A DNA stretch of 6,950 nt from Selenomonadaceae bacterium (GTDB taxonomy: Bacteria; Bacillota; Negativicutes; Selenomonadales; Selenomonadaceae), in assembly GCA_016286075.1 (NCBI GenBank), contig JAEERZ010000118.1, forward strand, positions 1 to 6,950, written 5' to 3'. How positions within the stretch are numbered: the first letter of the stretch is position 1; each line of letters starts with the position of its first letter. A program made the position numbers and the translations under genes. The notes beneath the pieces were generated by a model. That model ran no database searches, was not told the DNA's origin, and saw only the letters and a program-made list of their open reading frames with translations. Positions 6,200 through 6,950 of this stretch are shown piece after piece.

Positions 6200-6229
6200 A
6201 AATTATATTTGCAGTCGCAAATATAATTT
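6200..6229. repeat. AT-rich 13-bp stem-loop
   Basis: AAATTATATTTGC (6200-6212) and its exact complement (6217-6229) enclose the tetraloop AGTC. It directly abuts H3 of the right repeat module, making a run of four hairpins. Neither strand has a proper U-tract after it, so terminator function is doubtful. Its symmetry creates a TATAAT on each strand (6222-6227 plus, 6207-6202 minus), but I see no matching -35 for the plus-strand one. Confidence 0.75.
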
Positions 6230-6280
6230 TACAAACAAAAAGCAAAAACAGAAAAAACAAAACAAAATAAAAATTCAAAT
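6228..6280 (+). promoter_or_regulatory. A-rich tract upstream of the enolase promoter, possible UP element
   Basis: About 50 bases are mostly A with scattered C and few G or T, including AAAAAGCAAAAACAGAAAAAAC (6237-6258 region). The tract ends just upstream of the enolase core promoter. A-tracts here commonly act as UP elements for the RNA polymerase alpha subunit or as curved DNA. That fits a highly expressed glycolytic gene with a weak -35, but function is inferred only from position and composition. Confidence 0.4.
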
Positions 6281-6284
6281 TCCC

Positions 6285-6950
<666 letters not shown>

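Noticed and set aside
5821..6229. CRISPR array or tandem repeat
   Set aside because: The repeated units are two inverted copies with diverged stems, not regularly spaced direct repeats with unique spacers, and no cas gene is present.

Overview
The window has the genes of a moderately GC-rich bacterium with strong Shine-Dalgarno sites and extended -10 promoters (TGnTATAAT before three genes). The enolase resembles clostridial-type enolases. A parS element matches the consensus used in Bacillota and many other phyla. An RND pump with a lipidated adaptor implies an outer membrane. A diderm Bacillota lineage or Synergistota would fit, but the taxon cannot be fixed from this sequence. No phage, IS transposase, CRISPR, tRNA or rRNA gene was seen.

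Layout. Position 1-1108 (minus, cut by the window edge) is a degenerate receiver-PAS-GGDEF diguanylate cyclase with its own promoter at 1144-1173. An intrinsic terminator at 1181-1226 closes the operon that lies upstream on the same strand. Position 1239-4280 (minus) is an AcrB-type RND permease. It overlaps by four bases the lipoprotein adaptor gene at 4277-5368 (minus). Upstream, after a gap of about 60 nt holding a hairpin, comes a small two-helix membrane protein of the DUF2905 family (5430-5651, minus) with a promoter at 5700-5728. Position 6381-6950 (plus, cut by the window edge) is the N-terminal part of enolase, with a promoter at 6307-6314 and an A-rich tract in front.

The 729-bp gap between the divergent DUF2905 and enolase genes (5652-6380) is the most unusual part. 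It contains a perfect parS palindrome (5798-5813). It also contains two inverted copies of a GC-rich three-hairpin module (5821-5915 and 6113-6199), whose stems differ in sequence but keep their pairing. Between them is an 18-of-20 inverted repeat (5973-5992 / 6037-6056). All these arms share one symmetry axis near 6014, so the region is one large imperfect inverted repeat of about 380 bp. An AT-rich 13-bp hairpin (6200-6229) and an A-rich tract lead into the enolase promoter.

How it works together. The adaptor and permease should form the inner-membrane and periplasmic parts of a proton-driven tripartite exporter. No outer-membrane channel gene is present here, so that partner must be encoded elsewhere. 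The GGDEF protein is a separate signalling gene. The parS site, if bound by ParB, marks this locus for chromosome segregation and suggests it lies in the origin domain. The new-biology candidate is the structured, parS-flanked intergenic region. No defence or biosynthetic system was seen.
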